Source: Bacteroidota bacterium
GTDB lineage: Bacteria > Bacteroidota > Bacteroidia > Sphingobacteriales > Sphingobacteriaceae
DNA length: 64,000 nt
Direction of reading: 5' to 3'
Assembly (NCBI GenBank): GCA_023427985.1
Contig: JAEYZM010000032.1
Coordinates: forward strand, 18,178-82,177
Program-made: the position numbers and the translations under genes
The notes under the pieces: generated by a model
Told to the model about the DNA's origin: nothing
Seen by the model: the letters and a program-made list of their open reading frames with translations, nothing else
Database searches by the model: none
In this document: positions 8,574 to 17,641 of the stretch, piece by piece
Position numbering within the stretch: the first letter of the stretch is position 1
Layout of the letters: the number at the start of each line of letters is the position of its first letter

Positions 8574-9128
8574 ATGAACTATATAACACTACAAGATAAA
8601 ATTGATGCCGAATTATTAGAAGACAGAAAAGTTTTTCTTTGGGGGATGGTCGATGACCAATCGGCAAAACATGTTGTGGAACGCCTGCTCTACTTAGAGA
8701 AAATAAACCCCGGAAAAGAAATTCAATTTATTATAAACAGCAACGGCGGATATGTAACATCTGGATTTTCAATATACGATACTATGAAAGGAATTAGCAG
8801 TCCAGTGAGTACTATTTGCTCTGGACTAGCTGCTTCTATGGGATCTATATTATTGTCGGCCGGTGAGAAAGGCAGAAGATTTGTATTACCTCATGCAAAA
8901 GTGATGATACATCAACCAAGTGGTGGAGCTGGAGGACAAGCATCCAATATTGAAATTCAAGCTGAAGAAATTCGTAAGACAAAAAAAATTGGAGCAGAAA
9001 TACTTGCAGAGAATTGCGGTAAAAGTTTTGAACAAATCATGAAAGATTTCGATAGAGATTATTGGATGGATGCCAATGAATCTGTACAATACGGAATAGT
9101 AGATGCTTTATTGAATAATATTGGGTAA
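8574..9128 (+). CDS. ClpP-family serine protease (short paralogue)
   Basis: 184 residues. The ClpP fold is clear: FIINSNGGYVTSGFSIYDTM, catalytic Ser88 in SGLAASMGS, His113 in MIHQPSGG, and the Asp in the DFDRDYWMDA segment near 158-162. The ANESVQYGIVDALL ending is typical of ClpP. It lacks the usual N-terminal extension, and clpX is not adjacent, so it is probably an additional ClpP-like subunit rather than the main housekeeping one. Cytoplasmic; needs a Clp ATPase for protein substrates (family knowledge). Confidence 0.85.
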   Translation: MNYITLQDKIDAELLEDRKVFLWGMVDDQSAKHVVERLLYLEKINPGKEIQFIINSNGGYVTSGFSIYDTMKGISSPVSTICSGLAASMGSILLSAGEKGRRFVLPHAKVMIHQPSGGAGGQASNIEIQAEEIRKTKKIGAEILAENCGKSFEQIMKDFDRDYWMDANESVQYGIVDALLNNIG

Positions 9129-9177
9129 TATTTTCATATATTTAACTGCTATCAATCCAATATTACATACCAATATC

Positions 9178-10878
9178 ATGCGCTACATTTTTATATTTCT
9201 ACTCATTACAATTGCTGCTACTACATCGGCACAAAAAATTAATATTAGCGATGCAAAGTTGAAAAGTATCGACTCCATTGTTCAATCGAAATACAAAAGC
9301 GATGAACCTGGAATTTCCTATCAGATCGTGCAAGGGAATAAGGTGCTTGCAAACAAATCCTATGGAATGGCCGAACTTGAACTGGGTGTACCATTAAATA
9401 ATGAGAATGTATTTGCAATTGGAAGTATCTCAAAACAATTTACTGCAATTGCTATGTTGAAATTGGTAGAGCAAGGTAAAGTGAGTTTGAAGGACGATAT
9501 CAAAAAACATATTCCAAATTATAACACACATAGTAAATTAATTACGATAGAGAATCTTCTTGCGCATACCTCTGGAATCTTAAGTTTTACAGAGATGCAG
9601 GGATTCTTTGAACTAAACGGAATCGACAAAAATCCAGAAGAAATTCGCAAAACTTTTGAAGACTCCGCATTATTATTTAATCCGGGTTCAAATTGGAGCT
9701 ATTCTAATTCAGGATTTTTCCTAGCAGGATATATAATTGAAAAAGTATCTGGAATGAGTTATGAAGATTTCTTAAAGAAAGAACTTTTCGAACCGGCTGG
9801 AATGTCAAATACTACATTTGGAAGCAATTCAGCTTTAATCAAAAATAGAGCGCATGGGTATGATCCGGGCGATGATGATAATTATTTCAAAGCAGGACAT
9901 CACAGTTGGAATTGGCCTAGAGGTGCAGGGAATATCATGAGTACTACAGGCGATATGGTAAAATGGAACAATGCATTACGCGATGGAAAAATTATTAAAA
10001 AAGAATTATTGAAGCTCGCACATACATCACAAAAATTAAATGATGGGCGATTAACAAATTACGGATTAGGATGGGGTGTAAATAAAATTGCCAATAAAAC
10101 GATCATCACTCATGGAGGTGCAATAAGTGGTTATCTAGCCGATGCTGCAAGAATTGAAGAAGACGATGTATACATCGTAATGCTAACGAACACAACTGCG
10201 AAAAGTGTTTCGGATGTTTTGAGCAAGAGTATTTCAATTTTATTAGATATTCCGATGGGTGATCCTAAAGAAACTAAAATTGCTCAGGACTTTGAAAGTT
10301 TGCCAGGAGTTTATGAAGTCAATTATGTAGGTGGAAGAGTAACTAGTAATTCGGGTAAAGAAAAAATTTACAGAACAGTAACGTATGAAAATAACACTTT
10401 ATACATTCAGCGAACTGGCGGAAGTAAAATAGAATTAAGACCTTATCACCACGATTCATTTTATATAAAAGGCGGCTCACAACGATTCGTATTTAAACGT
10501 GATAAAAAAAATAAAGTAATTGCATTGGATGTGTGTACCTATCCCCTACAATTCGGACCTAACGATTATGGTTTACGCACGAATCTCGAAATCCCTAAAG
10601 CTGCAGTAGAAATTAAAGTGGCAAATGAGGTATTGAAAAAATACATCGGCACTTATGAACTTGTCCCTGGATTTAATATCGATATAAGTGTTGATGGAAA
10701 TCAAATCTATGCCCAAGCTACTGGCCAAGGCAAGTTTGAAATTTTTGCCAAATCAAACACAAGCTTTTTTGCAAAAATTGCCGACATTCAGATTGATTTT
10801 AATGCCGATGAACAAGGCAATATAAAGAGTCTTACCTTGACACAAGGCAGAAAGATGGAAGCGAAGAAAATAAAATAG
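9178..10878 (+). CDS. beta-lactamase-fold serine hydrolase, exported
   Basis: 566 residues from the ATG at 9178; a TTG at 9121 extends the frame into the previous gene and is rejected. Signal peptide MRYIFIFLLITIAATTSAQ. The class C beta-lactamase/penicillin-binding fold has Ser83-I-S-Lys86 (SxxK), Tyr175-S-Asn177 (YxN) and HGG at the third motif (ITHGGAISGY). After about residue 385 comes a beta-rich C-terminal extension common in Bacteroidota members. Likely a periplasmic esterase, D-aminopeptidase or transpeptidase-like enzyme. Antibiotic hydrolysis cannot be claimed. Confidence 0.88.
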   Translation: MRYIFIFLLITIAATTSAQKINISDAKLKSIDSIVQSKYKSDEPGISYQIVQGNKVLANKSYGMAELELGVPLNNENVFAIGSISKQFTAIAMLKLVEQGKVSLKDDIKKHIPNYNTHSKLITIENLLAHTSGILSFTEMQGFFELNGIDKNPEEIRKTFEDSALLFNPGSNWSYSNSGFFLAGYIIEKVSGMSYEDFLKKELFEPAGMSNTTFGSNSALIKNRAHGYDPGDDDNYFKAGHHSWNWPRGAGNIMSTTGDMVKWNNALRDGKIIKKELLKLAHTSQKLNDGRLTNYGLGWGVNKIANKTIITHGGAISGYLADAARIEEDDVYIVMLTNTTAKSVSDVLSKSISILLDIPMGDPKETKIAQDFESLPGVYEVNYVGGRVTSNSGKEKIYRTVTYENNTLYIQRTGGSKIELRPYHHDSFYIKGGSQRFVFKRDKKNKVIALDVCTYPLQFGPNDYGLRTNLEIPKAAVEIKVANEVLKKYIGTYELVPGFNIDISVDGNQIYAQATGQGKFEIFAKSNTSFFAKIADIQIDFNADEQGNIKSLTLTQGRKMEAKKIK

Positions 10879-10917
10879 TAATTAACTGTTCATCGCTTTC
10901 AATTCTTAATTTTACTT

Positions 10918-10925
10918 TATCTTTG
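10918..10925 (+). promoter_or_regulatory. -7 box of pdxJ
   Basis: TATCTTTG fits TAnnTTTG. A TTTC lies 17 bases upstream (10897-10900) in the -33 position. The box ends only 4 bases before the pdxJ ATG, so the transcript would be leaderless or nearly so. Confidence 0.5.
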
Positions 10926-10929
10926 AAGC

Positions 10930-11646
10930 ATGACACGCTTATCGGTAAACATTAACAAAGTAGCTACATTAAGAAACGCACGTGGTGGTAATAATCCGGA
11001 TGTGATAAAATTCGCCATCGATTGTGAAAACTATGGTGCTCAAGGCATCACGGTACATCCGCGTCCAGATGAACGTCATATTCGTTATGCCGATGTGTAC
11101 GCGTTAAAAAATGTTGTACAAACCGAATTTAATATAGAGGGAAACCCGAAGGAGAAAAAGTTTGTCGATTTAGTGCTTGCCACAAACCCACATCAAGTTA
11201 CATTAGTACCCGATGCCGAGAATCAATTGACATCGAATCATGGTTGGGATACCATTCAGCATGCCGAATATTTGAAATCGATTATCAAAGAATTCAAAGA
11301 TGCCGGTATTCGAGTAAGTATATTTGTAGACCCTGATTTGGAGAAGGTAAAAGCGGCGGCGGATACTGGGACCGACAGAATTGAATTGTATACCGAAGGT
11401 TTTGCGAAGAACTACCACATCGACCCGAAAAAGGCCATAGCACCTTATCAGTCAGCGGCTGAGGCAGCACATGAATTGGGCTTGGGAATAAATGCGGGGC
11501 ATGACCTCGATTTAGAAAATCTTAAGTACCTGAAAAATAATCTAATAGCTTTAGAAGAAGTTTCAATTGGACATGCCTTAATTTCAGATGCCTTGTATTT
11601 TGGGATTGAAAATACAATTCAAATGTATCTTACTCAACTCAGATAA
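10930..11646 (+). CDS. pdxJ: pyridoxine 5'-phosphate synthase
   Basis: 238 residues, normal length for PdxJ. Catalyses the last ring-closing step of pyridoxal phosphate synthesis, condensing 3-amino-2-oxopropyl phosphate with 1-deoxyxylulose 5-phosphate. Signature stretches: RLSVNINKVATLRNARGG at the start, GITVHPRPDERHIR, FNIEGNP, VTLVPDA, VSIFVDPD, ELYTEGFA, GINAGHDLDLENL and EVSIGHALISDAL. All belong to the TIM-barrel active site. It is followed 16 bases later by a large exported protein, unlikely to be functionally linked. Confidence 0.97.
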   Translation: MTRLSVNINKVATLRNARGGNNPDVIKFAIDCENYGAQGITVHPRPDERHIRYADVYALKNVVQTEFNIEGNPKEKKFVDLVLATNPHQVTLVPDAENQLTSNHGWDTIQHAEYLKSIIKEFKDAGIRVSIFVDPDLEKVKAAADTGTDRIELYTEGFAKNYHIDPKKAIAPYQSAAEAAHELGLGINAGHDLDLENLKYLKNNLIALEEVSIGHALISDALYFGIENTIQMYLTQLR

Positions 11647-11662
11647 TTTAAAAAATCAGAAA

Positions 11663-13810
11663 ATGTCATTTAAAATTAAGCTGACCGTTATTTTGTTAAC
11701 CTTAGTTGTAACTAATAACTCCTACTCCCAACTAAAATCAAATCATATACCTCATGTATTTGATAATGCTATTGAAGAAATAAAAGTTCCAGAGAAGTAT
11801 AGTGACTTTGGCATAGTTATTTTAAAAGATAATATCACATACGGATATCATTCTTTTATAAGATATACACGTTACAAAATTCAAAACGACTCAGCCTACA
11901 AAGAGCTAGGTGATTTTTATTTACCACAAATTCTCGATCCTTTATTGGCGCAGTACAATTCAACAAGGTATGTTAAGAATCGAGCTTCTCACATTTATGA
12001 TTTAGAACACTCTCTAAAAGAATTTGGAATACGGGTTATAAGAGCTAATGGCGAAAAAATAGAAATCAACGATGAAGCAAAAGTGAAATTATTGAAAATA
12101 AAATTTCGAGAACAGCATTATAGATTCACAAATACTCAGTTTGAATTACCAAAATTATATAAAGGAGATGAGTTAGAAATATATTATAAAGTTGAACCAG
12201 AGACTCCTTCTTTTGGTAAAAGTAAAAACAAACAACGGTATAATTTTGATCGAATATTTCTCAATGAAATTTATCCTAAAGTGCAATTCGAAATAAAAAT
12301 AATATCTTATACAAAACATAACATTGCATTTAGTGTAAATAATATTAAAAAATACAATTACACAATTGATACCTCTTCTACTAATGATAAAAAAGAAACA
12401 ATCATTCGAATCAATGAATTAGATGCGATTGGAAATTTGTGGAATTCGAAATTCTATGAGGACGTAGCAAATATTAAATTTAATGGCTTAAAAAATATAT
12501 ATAAGGAAGATTCATCGGGGAGTTTAGTAGTATCTAAAAAATTCAGCTGGAATGATGAATTAATGAAACACACCTACCTCAAATTCGAAGAGCATTTGGA
12601 TGAATTTAATACAGTTGACAATCTGACTTACACATCTATATTCGAAAATGCAATCAAAACCGCACCTGACACAAGTTATTTAAGTATTGTAAATCATTTT
12701 CATAATTCTATCAATAATGAATACGAATTTAATCCCGATCTTGATGTTGAACCAGGAACAGATATTAGTTTACTAAATATTGGTAGAAATTTAAAAAATA
12801 AAGTCCTAAGAGCTTCTGTATCGGGTTTACTATATATTCGAATATTGGATAAATTCAATGTAATGTTTTACAAAACAGTCATGATTGATAATCGAATAGA
12901 TGACTTAAAATTCGATGTATTTAATCCAATGTATAATATTCCTGATATATATTGTATTAAGTATAATAATCAATATTATTTTATGTCTGCCAAAAGTCAT
13001 AGGTTCGGACATTATATGAATGAATTTCCTTTTTATTATGAAGACAATAATGTAATTGCTTTTGATTCGTATATTCCTGTTCCTAAAGGAGAGAACTTTT
13101 TTAAAGCACAAAGAAAACCGAATGCATATTACTTAAAAACACCTGCGAGTACTAGTGATGATAATCAAAGAATTTCAAACGTGTTAGTCGAACTAAATCT
13201 TACCGATAAATCTGTTCGCTTCAACAATAAACTTAAATTATCGGGTCAGTTTTCTACTCTAATTAGAGGATATTATACCTATAAGTATGTGGATTCTACA
13301 ATCAACCCAAAATATTACAAAGACTTCTATAAGTTAAGCGCAAATAGTAAACTAGAAAAAAAGATAAAAGTAAATGAATCGGAGACCTTTCCATTTTCTA
13401 CCAATTTTAATTTTATTTATTCCGATCCCACATTATTAAGCATGACAAGTGATAGTGTTTATTCTTTACCGATGAAGAATTTATTCAATTATGTAATAGA
13501 CAATGACCTAAGCCTTAATACTTACAATAATTATAATTTTGATTTTAAACAAAGCGATACATATCGATATTTATTGAAATTTGATTCAAAGATTCAATTA
13601 CTTGAAACTCCTGAACAGGTAAACCTTGTAAGTTCTTTTGGAAGCTTTACATTTTCAGTAAGACAGATCAGCGACGACAGCATTATGCTAGAATCAAATT
13701 TGTTGATACAAGATAATAGGGTTTCGAAAGACAATTTAATGGAAATTCAAAAATTGATTACAAATCTAAAAGTCCTCGAAGAGGCTAAGCTCAATTTCAA
13801 GAAAATTTAA
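11663..13810 (+). CDS. large exported protein, function unknown
   Basis: 715 residues from the ATG at 11663, which places a signal peptide (KLTVILLTLVVTNNSYSQ) at the N-terminus; a frame open to 11588 overlaps pdxJ and is not used. The layout (beta-rich N-terminal part containing GIRVIRANGEKIEI and KGDELEIYYKVEP, a middle helical region, beta-rich C-terminal half) recalls DUF3857/transglutaminase-like periplasmic proteins of Bacteroidota. I see no convincing catalytic Cys-His-Asp set, so the family is uncertain. Base composition is a little more AT-rich than in its neighbours. Confidence 0.7.
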   Translation: MSFKIKLTVILLTLVVTNNSYSQLKSNHIPHVFDNAIEEIKVPEKYSDFGIVILKDNITYGYHSFIRYTRYKIQNDSAYKELGDFYLPQILDPLLAQYNSTRYVKNRASHIYDLEHSLKEFGIRVIRANGEKIEINDEAKVKLLKIKFREQHYRFTNTQFELPKLYKGDELEIYYKVEPETPSFGKSKNKQRYNFDRIFLNEIYPKVQFEIKIISYTKHNIAFSVNNIKKYNYTIDTSSTNDKKETIIRINELDAIGNLWNSKFYEDVANIKFNGLKNIYKEDSSGSLVVSKKFSWNDELMKHTYLKFEEHLDEFNTVDNLTYTSIFENAIKTAPDTSYLSIVNHFHNSINNEYEFNPDLDVEPGTDISLLNIGRNLKNKVLRASVSGLLYIRILDKFNVMFYKTVMIDNRIDDLKFDVFNPMYNIPDIYCIKYNNQYYFMSAKSHRFGHYMNEFPFYYEDNNVIAFDSYIPVPKGENFFKAQRKPNAYYLKTPASTSDDNQRISNVLVELNLTDKSVRFNNKLKLSGQFSTLIRGYYTYKYVDSTINPKYYKDFYKLSANSKLEKKIKVNESETFPFSTNFNFIYSDPTLLSMTSDSVYSLPMKNLFNYVIDNDLSLNTYNNYNFDFKQSDTYRYLLKFDSKIQLLETPEQVNLVSSFGSFTFSVRQISDDSIMLESNLLIQDNRVSKDNLMEIQKLITNLKVLEEAKLNFKKI

Positions 13811-13877
13811 ATAACTAATATTCAGCCACTTGTATTTTACTTCGAATTATTAGTCAAAAAAATGGGATGCAATAAGC

Positions 13878-13902
13878 GTACTTTTTGCAAAACAAAAAGT
13901 AC
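13878..13902. repeat. perfect 10-bp inverted repeat upstream of gcvP
   Basis: GTACTTTTTG (13878-13887), loop CAAAA, CAAAAAGTAC (13893-13902). It sits 11 bases before the gcvP -7 box, so it could be an operator, a terminator for the upstream gene, or a dispersed palindromic repeat. Confidence 0.55.
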
Positions 13903-13913
13903 CTAGAAATTAT

Positions 13914-13921
13914 TATCTTTG
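13914..13921 (+). promoter_or_regulatory. -7 box of gcvP
   Basis: TATCTTTG, 19 bases before the gcvP ATG. The expected -33 position is occupied by the right arm of the inverted repeat at 13878-13902; the nearest TTG ends 26 bases upstream. Either the promoter is weak or activator-dependent, or spacing is unusual. Confidence 0.45.
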
Positions 13922-13940
13922 CACACCATTAAAAATTTTC

Positions 13941-16805
13941 ATGAACTTAGATATTCTTTACCAAGAAGCGTTCGAAAACAGACACATAGCGCCAAATTCG
14001 AACGACACTAAAAAAATGTTGGAAACGGTTGGGGTAAATAGCCTCGATCAATTGATTGAAGAAACTGTACCAGCGAAAATCCGATTAAAAAATCCACTTA
14101 ACCTACCTACAGCTCAATCGGAATTCGATTATTTGAATAATCTGAAAATCACGGCTTCTAAAAATAAAGTATTCAAATCGTACATCGGCTTGGGATACTA
14201 CGACACCATTACTCCGGGTGTGATCCAGAGAAATATTTTGGAGAATCCAGGATGGTATACACAATATACACCATACCAGGCGGAGATTGCACAAGGCCGA
14301 TTGCAAGCATTGTTGAATTTCCAAACCATGGTGATGGATTTGACAGGAATGGAAATTGCGAACGCATCTTTATTAGATGAAGGAACAGCAGCTGCTGAGG
14401 CTATGTTCATGCAATATTCAACTCGCAAAAATGATCATGCAAACATATTCTTTGTTTCAGAATATGTATTGCCACAGACCATCGATATTTTAATAACTCG
14501 TGCTAATCCATTGGGTATTGAGATTATGGTAGGTAATCACGAGACTGTTGAATTAAACGATAAAATTTTTGGTGCAATAGTACAGTACCCAGCTGCTAAT
14601 GGTGAGGTATTTAATTATAAGGCTTTTGCCGATAAGTGCCATGCATTAAGCATTAAGTTAACAGTAGCGGCCGATATTTTAAGCTTAGTAATGTTAACGC
14701 CACCATCGGAATTTGGTGCCGACATTGTAGTAGGATCTACTCAACGTTTTGGTATACCGATGGGATACGGTGGTCCGCATGCTGCAATTTTTGCAACCAA
14801 AGATGAGTACAAACGTTCTATGCCAGGTCGTATCATTGGTGTAACCATTGATGCACAAAACGGACAAGCATTGCGTATGGCATTGCAAACACGTGAGCAA
14901 CACATCAGAAGAGACAAAGCAACATCGAACATCTGTACTGCTCAAGCATTATTGGCGATTATGGCAGGAATGTATGCTGTGTATCATGGACCAGAAGGCT
15001 TGAAAAAAATTGCGGGCAGAGTTCATGGATTGACAGTAAGTTTAGCACAGGCATTGAGTTCATTGGGTTATACCATCGACAATAAAAATTATTTTGATAC
15101 GATTAAAATTCATGCTGGTGATAAAGTAGCATCGGTACATAAAGATGCTATTGATCATGAAATGAATTTCCGTTACGATGGAGAATATGTATTTATTTCT
15201 TTAGATGAGACAAGTAGTTTGAACGATGTAAAAACCATCACTCAAATTTTTGCGCGCATCGTTGGAAAAAATGTGAACGATGTGAATTTTACTAATACCG
15301 TTACGGAAAAATTAGGTTCAGAGAATTTGCGTTCTGGAGAAATTTTAACGCATCCGATTTTCAACTCTCATCATTCAGAGCATGAGATGTTGCGTTATAT
15401 CAAATCATTAGAAGCAAAAGATCTTTCCTTATGTCATTCGATGATTGCATTGGGTTCATGTACGATGAAGTTGAATGCAACAACAGAAATGATTCCAATT
15501 ACATGGCCAGAGTTTGGAAAATTGCATCCATTTGCACCTACAGATCAAGTAGGTGGCTACATGCAAATTTTCGATGAGTTGGAAAAAGCATTGTGTGAAA
15601 TTACTGGTTTCCATGCTATGAGTTTACAACCGAATGCAGGTGCACAAGGTGAGTATGCCGGACTATTGGTAATCAGAGAATATTTAATCAACAAAGGTGA
15701 AGGCCACAGAAATGTAGCTTTGATCCCATCATCGGCACACGGAACAAACCCTGCAAGTGCAGCCATGGCTGGATTTAAAATTGTGGTGACAAAGTGTGAC
15801 GATAAGGGGAATATCGATGTAGAGGATTTACGTGCGAAGGCAATTGAACACAAGGATGATTTAGCTTGTTTGATGGTTACCTATCCATCGACACACGGAG
15901 TATTTGAAGAATCGATTCAAGAAATTTGCTCGATCATTCATGAGAATGGCGGACAAGTTTATATGGATGGTGCGAACATGAATGCACAAGTTGGATTAAC
16001 AAGTCCAGCAAATATTGGTGCCGATGTTTGTCACTTGAATTTACATAAGACATTCTGTATACCACACGGTGGTGGCGGACCTGGCATGGGACCCATTGGA
16101 GTGGCGAAACATTTAGCACCATTCTTACCAGGACACGCAGTAGTTTCAACAGGTGGCGAAAAAGCAATACATGCTGTATCAGCAGCACCTTGGGGATCTG
16201 CAAGTATTTTATTAATCTCTCATGCATACATTGCAATGATGGGTGGCGAGGGATTAACGAATGCTACGAAATATGCCATCTTAAACGCCAACTATATTAA
16301 AGCAAGATTAGAAAATCATTATCCAGTTTTGTATTCAGGAAGCAATGGAAGATGTGCACATGAAATGATTTTAGATTGCAGATCATTCAAAAACTTTGGA
16401 ATTGAAGTGACGGATATTGCGAAACGATTAATGGACTATGGCTTCCACGCTCCTACTGTTTCCTTCCCGGTTGCAGGAACAGTAATGATAGAGCCTACTG
16501 AGTCGGAACCAAAATCTGAATTAGATCGTTTCTGCGATGCGATGATTGGTATAAGAAATGAAATTGCAGAAATTGAAAATGGTAGTGCCGATAAAACAGA
16601 TAACGTTTTGAAAAATGCACCACATACTGCTGCAGTGATTACTGCAAACGATTGGTCGCATCCGTATACGCGTCAAAAAGCAGCCTTCCCATTATCATGG
16701 GTGAAGAACAATAAATTCTGGCCATCGGTAGCGAGAGTGAACGATACTTATGGCGATAGAACATTGGTATGCGCTTGCCCTCCTATTGAGAGCTACGCAG
16801 AATAA
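13941..16805 (+). CDS. gcvP: glycine dehydrogenase (decarboxylating), P-protein
   Basis: 954 residues, a full-length single-chain P-protein (not split into GcvPA/GcvPB). It decarboxylates glycine with pyridoxal phosphate and passes the aminomethyl group to lipoyl-GcvH. The N-terminal half includes FKSYIGLGYYDTITPGVIQR and the glycine-rich PMGYGGPHAA. The C-terminal half holds the cofactor lysine K703 in HLNLHKTFCIPHGGGGPG. gcvT and gcvH are not adjacent. lipA (39472) elsewhere in the window supplies the lipoyl group needed by the complex. An intrinsic terminator follows at 16831. Confidence 0.98.
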   Translation: MNLDILYQEAFENRHIAPNSNDTKKMLETVGVNSLDQLIEETVPAKIRLKNPLNLPTAQSEFDYLNNLKITASKNKVFKSYIGLGYYDTITPGVIQRNILENPGWYTQYTPYQAEIAQGRLQALLNFQTMVMDLTGMEIANASLLDEGTAAAEAMFMQYSTRKNDHANIFFVSEYVLPQTIDILITRANPLGIEIMVGNHETVELNDKIFGAIVQYPAANGEVFNYKAFADKCHALSIKLTVAADILSLVMLTPPSEFGADIVVGSTQRFGIPMGYGGPHAAIFATKDEYKRSMPGRIIGVTIDAQNGQALRMALQTREQHIRRDKATSNICTAQALLAIMAGMYAVYHGPEGLKKIAGRVHGLTVSLAQALSSLGYTIDNKNYFDTIKIHAGDKVASVHKDAIDHEMNFRYDGEYVFISLDETSSLNDVKTITQIFARIVGKNVNDVNFTNTVTEKLGSENLRSGEILTHPIFNSHHSEHEMLRYIKSLEAKDLSLCHSMIALGSCTMKLNATTEMIPITWPEFGKLHPFAPTDQVGGYMQIFDELEKALCEITGFHAMSLQPNAGAQGEYAGLLVIREYLINKGEGHRNVALIPSSAHGTNPASAAMAGFKIVVTKCDDKGNIDVEDLRAKAIEHKDDLACLMVTYPSTHGVFEESIQEICSIIHENGGQVYMDGANMNAQVGLTSPANIGADVCHLNLHKTFCIPHGGGGPGMGPIGVAKHLAPFLPGHAVVSTGGEKAIHAVSAAPWGSASILLISHAYIAMMGGEGLTNATKYAILNANYIKARLENHYPVLYSGSNGRCAHEMILDCRSFKNFGIEVTDIAKRLMDYGFHAPTVSFPVAGTVMIEPTESEPKSELDRFCDAMIGIRNEIAEIENGSADKTDNVLKNAPHTAAVITANDWSHPYTRQKAAFPLSWVKNNKFWPSVARVNDTYGDRTLVCACPPIESYAE

Positions 16806-16820
16806 TTCGTATGAAATAAT

Positions 16821-16828
16821 TATATTTG
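16821..16828 (+). promoter_or_regulatory. possible -7 box for the first YceI gene
   Basis: TATATTTG, a full match to TAnnTTTG, between gcvP and the terminator hairpin. Initiation here would put the hairpin at the very 5' end of the YceI transcript. No good -33 element is visible. Confidence 0.35.
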
Positions 16829-16830
16829 AG

Positions 16831-16859
16831 AGGCATTCCATTTGAATGCCTCTTTTTTT
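16831..16859 (+). terminator. intrinsic terminator of gcvP
   Basis: AGGCATTC (16831-16838), loop CATTT, GAATGCCT (16844-16851), then C and seven T. The A after the T-run is the first base of the next gene's ATG. Confidence 0.8.
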
Positions 16860-17540
16860 ATGAAAAATTTTCTGTACATCGCTTTTTTCTTTTTACTTAA
16901 TATCACGTTTGCATTTGCTCAGGATTCTACTAAAACACCTGCAGCACTTGAATCTGATCCCGTGCCTTTATATGAACCTCCAATTGTAGATAACATAGAG
17001 GAGTATGAAATCTATAAAGACAAAAGTGAAGTACGTTGGGTTATTAAAACTTTAAGAGGAAATCAAGGCGGTATCATTCAATTAAGAAGTGGCAGAGTAT
17101 TTTTAAAAGATGGGAAATTATTTACAGCTATTTTTAACATCGACATGACAACTGTGCAAATCAATTCAATGCCTCCTGGAATTTTAAATATGCAAGCATT
17201 GAATATGATTCGTTCAAAAGATTTTTTTGATATTTATGCTTACCAGAGTAGCATTCTAGAAATTGCATCCACTAAACAAATAAGCCCTACTCGCTTTGAA
17301 GCTGAGGGATATCTTACCATAAAAGGCGTTAAAAAACCAGTAAGTTTTAATATCGATTGTGAAACGCACGATGGTATTTTTGAAGGTACAGCTCGAGATG
17401 TACCTGTTAATAGGGATTCCTACAGTATTGCTAATTCTCGAGTAAGCATTAGTCCAGACCTAGAAGAAAGCGTAAACGACTTATTAGAGCCTCAATTTCT
17501 TATAAGTGTATATATTGCAGCACAAGAAAAGAAAAAGTAA
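16860..17540 (+). CDS. YceI-like exported lipid-binding-fold protein
   Basis: 226 residues from the ATG at 16860; a TTG at 16842 lies inside the terminator stem and is rejected. Signal peptide FLYIAFFFLLNITFAFAQ. The mature part carries the YceI beta-barrel pattern: SEVRWVIKTLRGNQGGIIQL, GKLFTAIFNIDMTTV, RSKDFFDI, FEAEGYLTIKGVKKPVSFNI. YceI proteins bind isoprenoid or fatty ligands in the periplasm. A second, canonical YceI follows 101 bases later. This copy is more divergent and has a proline-rich N-terminal spacer of about 35 residues. Confidence 0.85.
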   Translation: MKNFLYIAFFFLLNITFAFAQDSTKTPAALESDPVPLYEPPIVDNIEEYEIYKDKSEVRWVIKTLRGNQGGIIQLRSGRVFLKDGKLFTAIFNIDMTTVQINSMPPGILNMQALNMIRSKDFFDIYAYQSSILEIASTKQISPTRFEAEGYLTIKGVKKPVSFNIDCETHDGIFEGTARDVPVNRDSYSIANSRVSISPDLEESVNDLLEPQFLISVYIAAQEKKK

Positions 17541-17604
17541 TTAACTGAAAATCAGATAATTAATATTTTTTACACCCATATACAAAACTATTTTTCTTTA
17601 ATAC

Positions 17605-17616
17605 ATGTTTAAACAT
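17605..17616. promoter_or_regulatory. 12-bp palindrome upstream of the second yceI
   Basis: ATGTTTAAACAT, perfectly palindromic, 25 bases before the ATG at 17642. It could be a small operator; chance is not excluded in AT-rich DNA. Confidence 0.3.
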
Positions 17617-17641
17617 TAATTTTACAAAAAATTTAAACGTT

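Noticed and set aside
9121..9177. TTG start for the beta-lactamase-fold protein
   Set aside because: Overlaps the ClpP-like gene and hides the signal peptide beginning at 9178.
14103..14945. Several minus-strand frames inside gcvP
   Set aside because: Shadows of a highly conserved gene; no independent coding features.
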